From positions 1 through 15,697 of the forward strand of contig SBAY01000116.1 in the NCBI GenBank assembly GCA_005239945.1: a stretch of 15,697 nucleotides of DNA, written 5' to 3'. A program made the position numbers and the translations under genes. Every line of letters starts with the position of its first letter. Positions within the stretch are counted from its first letter, which is position 1. This stretch comes from Nitrospira sp. (GTDB lineage: Bacteria > UBA9089 > CG2-30-40-21 > SBAY01). Below the pieces are notes generated by a model. It searched no databases and was not told the origin of the DNA. It was given only the letters and a program-made list of their open reading frames with translations. This document shows, piece by piece, positions 13,676 to 15,697 of the stretch.

Positions 13676-14776
13676 ATGATTTCTAAGAGAATGAATAAGA
13701 TTGATTCTTCCGGGATTCGTAAGGTATTTAATTTAGCCGCAGATATGAAACAGCCGGTTAATCTAAGTATTGGTCAACCCGATTTCGATGTGCCGGAAAA
13801 GGTTAAACAGGAGGCAATTAAAGCCATTAAATCAGGATTTAATAGATATACCCAAACAGAAGGTATTCTGGAATTAAGGGAACGGGTTTGCCAAAAACTA
13901 AAGGAGAAAAATAATATCGATATCCAACCAAAGGATGTTTTAATTACTTCCGGTGTTTCCGGCGGATTGTTTTTAGCCTTTTATGTTCTCTTAGACAAAG
14001 GTAATGAGGCAATTATCTTTGACCCATATTTTACTATGTATAAGCACCTGCTCAATTTTATTGAGGCAGTCCCACGATGTATCGATACCTACCCGGATTT
14101 CGACATAAATATCGATAAGGTGAAAGAAGCGATTACCAAAAAAACAAAGGTAATAGTACTTAACAGTCCGGCTAATCCTACGGGTAAAACATATTCTCAA
14201 CAAGAGATAGAGGCAGTAGTCAACATAGCCAGAGAAAATGATTTGGTTATCATCTCTGATGAGGTGTATGAAGAGTTTATGTATGATGGAAAACCATTTA
14301 GCCCAGGCAGTATTTATGATAAAACCGTAACACTCAATGGTTTTTCTAAAACTTATGCCATGACAGGTTGGCGAATAGGTTATGCGGCAGGACCAAATGA
14401 AATTATCCAGGAGATGTGTAAATTACAGCAGTATAGCTTTGTCTGTGCACCTTCCTTTGCCCAGATTGCCGCTATTAAATCCTTTGAGTGCGATATGATT
14501 GAATATATTGCTAAATATCGTCAGAAAAGGGATTTGGTTTATACAGGGTTAAAAGATTATTTTAAACTTAAAAAGCCCGGCGGCGGATTTTATGCTTTTC
14601 CCCAGATTGAAGGAATTTCGGCAACAACATTTGTCGAAAAGGCAATAGCTAAAAACTTATTAATCATTCCCGGCAATGTCTTCTCAGAAAAGGATACTAA
14701 CTTTCGCTTATCCTTTGCCGCATCAAATGAGACAATCGAAAAAGGAATCAAGATACTCATCGAATTAGCAAGTTAG
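13676..14776 (+). CDS. class I/II PLP-dependent aminotransferase (aspartate aminotransferase-like)
   Basis: A 366-residue fold-type I aminotransferase. The pyridoxal-phosphate lysine is K225 in 'NGFSKTYAMTGWRIGY'. Other signatures are 'NLSIGQPDFDVP' (29-40), 'YTQTEGILELRE' (58-69), the NPTG turn (167-170), 'ISDEVYEEF' with D195, and the C-terminal substrate arginine in 'NFRLSFAASNE'. It moves amino groups between an amino acid, probably aspartate or an aromatic/alanine-type substrate, and 2-oxoglutarate. The length is slightly short of the usual 380-400, mostly at the N-terminus, but no core motif is lost. GGAG at 13665-13668 is 7 bases before the ATG. It is divergent from the ATPase-PglZ gene. 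The substrate cannot be fixed by motif. Confidence 0.87.
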   Translation: MISKRMNKIDSSGIRKVFNLAADMKQPVNLSIGQPDFDVPEKVKQEAIKAIKSGFNRYTQTEGILELRERVCQKLKEKNNIDIQPKDVLITSGVSGGLFLAFYVLLDKGNEAIIFDPYFTMYKHLLNFIEAVPRCIDTYPDFDINIDKVKEAITKKTKVIVLNSPANPTGKTYSQQEIEAVVNIARENDLVIISDEVYEEFMYDGKPFSPGSIYDKTVTLNGFSKTYAMTGWRIGYAAGPNEIIQEMCKLQQYSFVCAPSFAQIAAIKSFECDMIEYIAKYRQKRDLVYTGLKDYFKLKKPGGGFYAFPQIEGISATTFVEKAIAKNLLIIPGNVFSEKDTNFRLSFAASNETIEKGIKILIELAS

Positions 14777-14781
14777 GAATT

Positions 14782-14831
14782 AGGGGTTAGTGGTTAGCTA
14801 ATCCCTAACTGCTAACCTCTGGTCCCTTTTT
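14782..14831 (+). terminator. probable terminator after the aminotransferase
   Basis: AGGGGTTAGTGGTTAG (14782-14797) faces CTAACTGCTAACCTCT (14805-14820), with 14 of 16 complementary including G-T, around a 7-base loop. A run of five T's follows at 14827-14831, a little further from the stem than usual. It starts five bases after the stop codon. Confidence 0.5.
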
Positions 14832-14939
14832 CCATTCCTTTCTTTGCCTCCCTCTACCACTACTACATATTGTATGAATTAACTTAGCCTATACATTATC
14901 TTCCTGTGGAAAAGTTTTTTAAAAAAAATAAAAAAACAC

Positions 14940-14968
14940 TTGACAAAATAAGCTATTTGGTGTAATAT
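14940..14968 (+). promoter_or_regulatory. strong sigma70-like promoter of mraZ
   Basis: TTGACA (14940-14945) and TAATAT (14963-14968) are spaced by 17 bp, with an extended TG directly before the -10 box (14961-14962). A 26-bp run of almost only A and T lies just upstream of the -35 box, as in an UP element. Transcription should start near 14975. Confidence 0.75.
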
Positions 14969-14971
14969 GGT

Positions 14972-15000
14972 AAAGTATCCCATAAAGTGGAGGAAAGTGG
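14972..15000 (+). promoter_or_regulatory. repeated AAAGTGG motifs, candidate MraZ operator overlapping the ribosome-binding site
   Basis: AAAGT (14972-14976), AAAGTGG (14984-14990) and AAAGTGG (14994-15000) recur at 12- and 10-bp steps between the predicted start of transcription and the ATG. MraZ proteins are known to bind short direct repeats with a GTG/TGGG-type core, one helical turn apart, upstream of their own gene. The second and third copies include the GGAGG ribosome-binding site (14989-14993). Autoregulation is inferred. Confidence 0.55.
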
Positions 15001-15003
15001 TAG

Positions 15004-15444
15004 ATGTTTGTCGGCGAGTATACCCATACCATTGATGAAAAAGGCAGGATGATTATGCCTGCTCCTTATCGGCGGGTTCTGGAGGAAAAGGGAATAAAAA
15101 AGGTAATTATTACCTCTGGCGTAGGAAAATGTTTAGTTGCTTATCCTCCAGAGGAATGGGTCAGGCTTTTAGATAAAATCAAAAATATACCTACGGCGAA
15201 AAAAGAGGTGCGGGACTTTATCCGTAAATTCTGTGCCGATGCTATGGAATGTCCCCTGGATGAACAGGGAAGATTGAATATCCATCCAAAACTTCGTGAT
15301 TTAGCTGAGTTGACTAAGGAAGTAGTTATTATTGGTATTATCGAAAAAATGGAAATATGGAACAAGGAAACATGGGCTAATCAATATAAGTCTATTTCTG
15401 AAACTTATGAGGCAAATGTCGAGAATTTAGACTTAGGAATTTAG
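15004..15444 (+). CDS. mraZ: MraZ, cell-division-cluster transcriptional regulator
   Basis: A 146-residue protein of normal MraZ length with two SpoVT/AbrB-like halves. Each has the conserved DxxxR turn: D11-E-K-G-R15 in the first ('MFVGEYTHTIDEKGRMIMP') and 'LDEQGRLNI' in the second. MraZ binds DNA as a ring-shaped oligomer and represses the division and cell-wall (dcw) operon that it usually opens. The ATG at 15004 follows GGAGG by 10 bases and a strong promoter. The usual next gene, rsmH, does not follow within the 253 bases remaining; a tandem repeat lies there instead. The identification is secure. Confidence 0.95.
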   Translation: MFVGEYTHTIDEKGRMIMPAPYRRVLEEKGIKKVIITSGVGKCLVAYPPEEWVRLLDKIKNIPTAKKEVRDFIRKFCADAMECPLDEQGRLNIHPKLRDLAELTKEVVIIGIIEKMEIWNKETWANQYKSISETYEANVENLDLGI

Positions 15445-15532
15445 AACCTATCCGAAAAACCAACAGATGTCTCAACTTGTTAAGGGGAAATGCCTCGAAC
15501 AAGTTCGGGCTTCCAACTTTTTGGATAGGCTC
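15444..15532. repeat. inverted-repeat element overlapping the mraZ stop codon
   Basis: GAACCTATCCGAAAAAC (15444-15460) faces CTTTTTGGATAGGCTC (15517-15532) as an imperfect terminal inverted repeat. Inside, AACTTGTT (15474-15481) and AACAAGTT (15498-15505) form a perfect 8-bp stem. The whole could fold just after mraZ and attenuate or end the transcript, or be the end structure of a small mobile element. It overlaps the first unit of the 100-bp tandem repeat. Confidence 0.55.
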
Positions 15533-15663
15533 TTAGTAGGGAGAATGGACGATTGGGGATGAACGGATGCCGCAACTTGTTAAGGGGAAATGCCTCGAAC
15601 AAGTTCGAGCTTCCAACTTTTTCGATAGGCTCTTAGTAGAGAGAATGGACGATTGGGAATGAA
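15473..15663. repeat. two-copy tandem repeat, 100-bp period
   Basis: Bases 15473-15563 and 15573-15663 match at 87 of 91 positions; the differences are at 15508/15608, 15523/15623, 15540/15640 and 15558/15658. Both copies contain the AACTTGTT/AACAAGTT stem. No convincing open frame crosses the region, and the window ends 34 bases later. It separates mraZ from whatever follows. Confidence 0.93.
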
Positions 15664-15697
15664 AGGTGATCAGCATACCGGTTACCAGCAATAATTA

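Noticed and set aside
15629..15697. The start of rsmH at the right edge.
   Set aside because: The ATG at 15660 stops after 11 codons, and the GTG frame at 15667 does not resemble an RsmH N-terminus.

Overview
This AT-rich window reads like a chromosome segment from an uncultivated bacterium with a Gram-negative-type envelope. It has an AsmA-family protein, a lipobox lipoprotein, good sigma70-like promoters and many small dispersed repeats. I cannot name the phylum from sequence alone; candidate lineages such as Omnitrophota-like groups would fit. No tRNA, rRNA or CRISPR array was seen.

Layout. 1-2200: a promoter and a long AsmA-family gene (+). 2212-2944 (-): a HepT/MntA (HEPN/nucleotidyltransferase) toxin-antitoxin pair. 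2987-5079 (-): hisB, carrying an unusual N-terminal extension, and a galE-like epimerase, separated by a repeat element. 5160-5880: a repeat-rich stretch holding a hairpin element and a decayed HD-GYP fragment. 5881-7684 (-): a small lipoprotein, an integron-attC-like palindrome, a PIN-toxin pair and a HicB/HicA pair. 8003-13273 (-): one very large gene. 13274-13675: a divergent control region built around a perfect 28-bp-arm palindrome, plus a 193-bp inverted-repeat element. 13676-14776 (+): a class I/II aminotransferase. 15004-15444 (+): mraZ with its promoter and repeated operator-like motifs, followed by a 100-bp-period tandem repeat where rsmH would normally begin.

The central discovery candidate is the 1756-residue protein at 8003-13273. 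Its N-terminus is a BrxC/PglY-like (DUF6079-type) P-loop ATPase and its C-terminus is a PglZ-type alkaline-phosphatase-fold domain. In BREX phage-defence systems these core components are normally separate proteins encoded beside a PglX methyltransferase. Here they are joined in one polypeptide and none of the other BREX genes is in the window. Three toxin-antitoxin modules lie within about 11 kb of the gene, so this looks like a small defence or accessory island set among housekeeping genes (hisB, galE, aminotransferase, mraZ).

A second theme is small structured DNA: palindromes at gene borders, terminal-inverted-repeat elements resembling MITEs, and an in-frame 18-bp palindromic minisatellite inside the large ATPase gene. 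Family names below come from recognised motifs only; no database search was possible.
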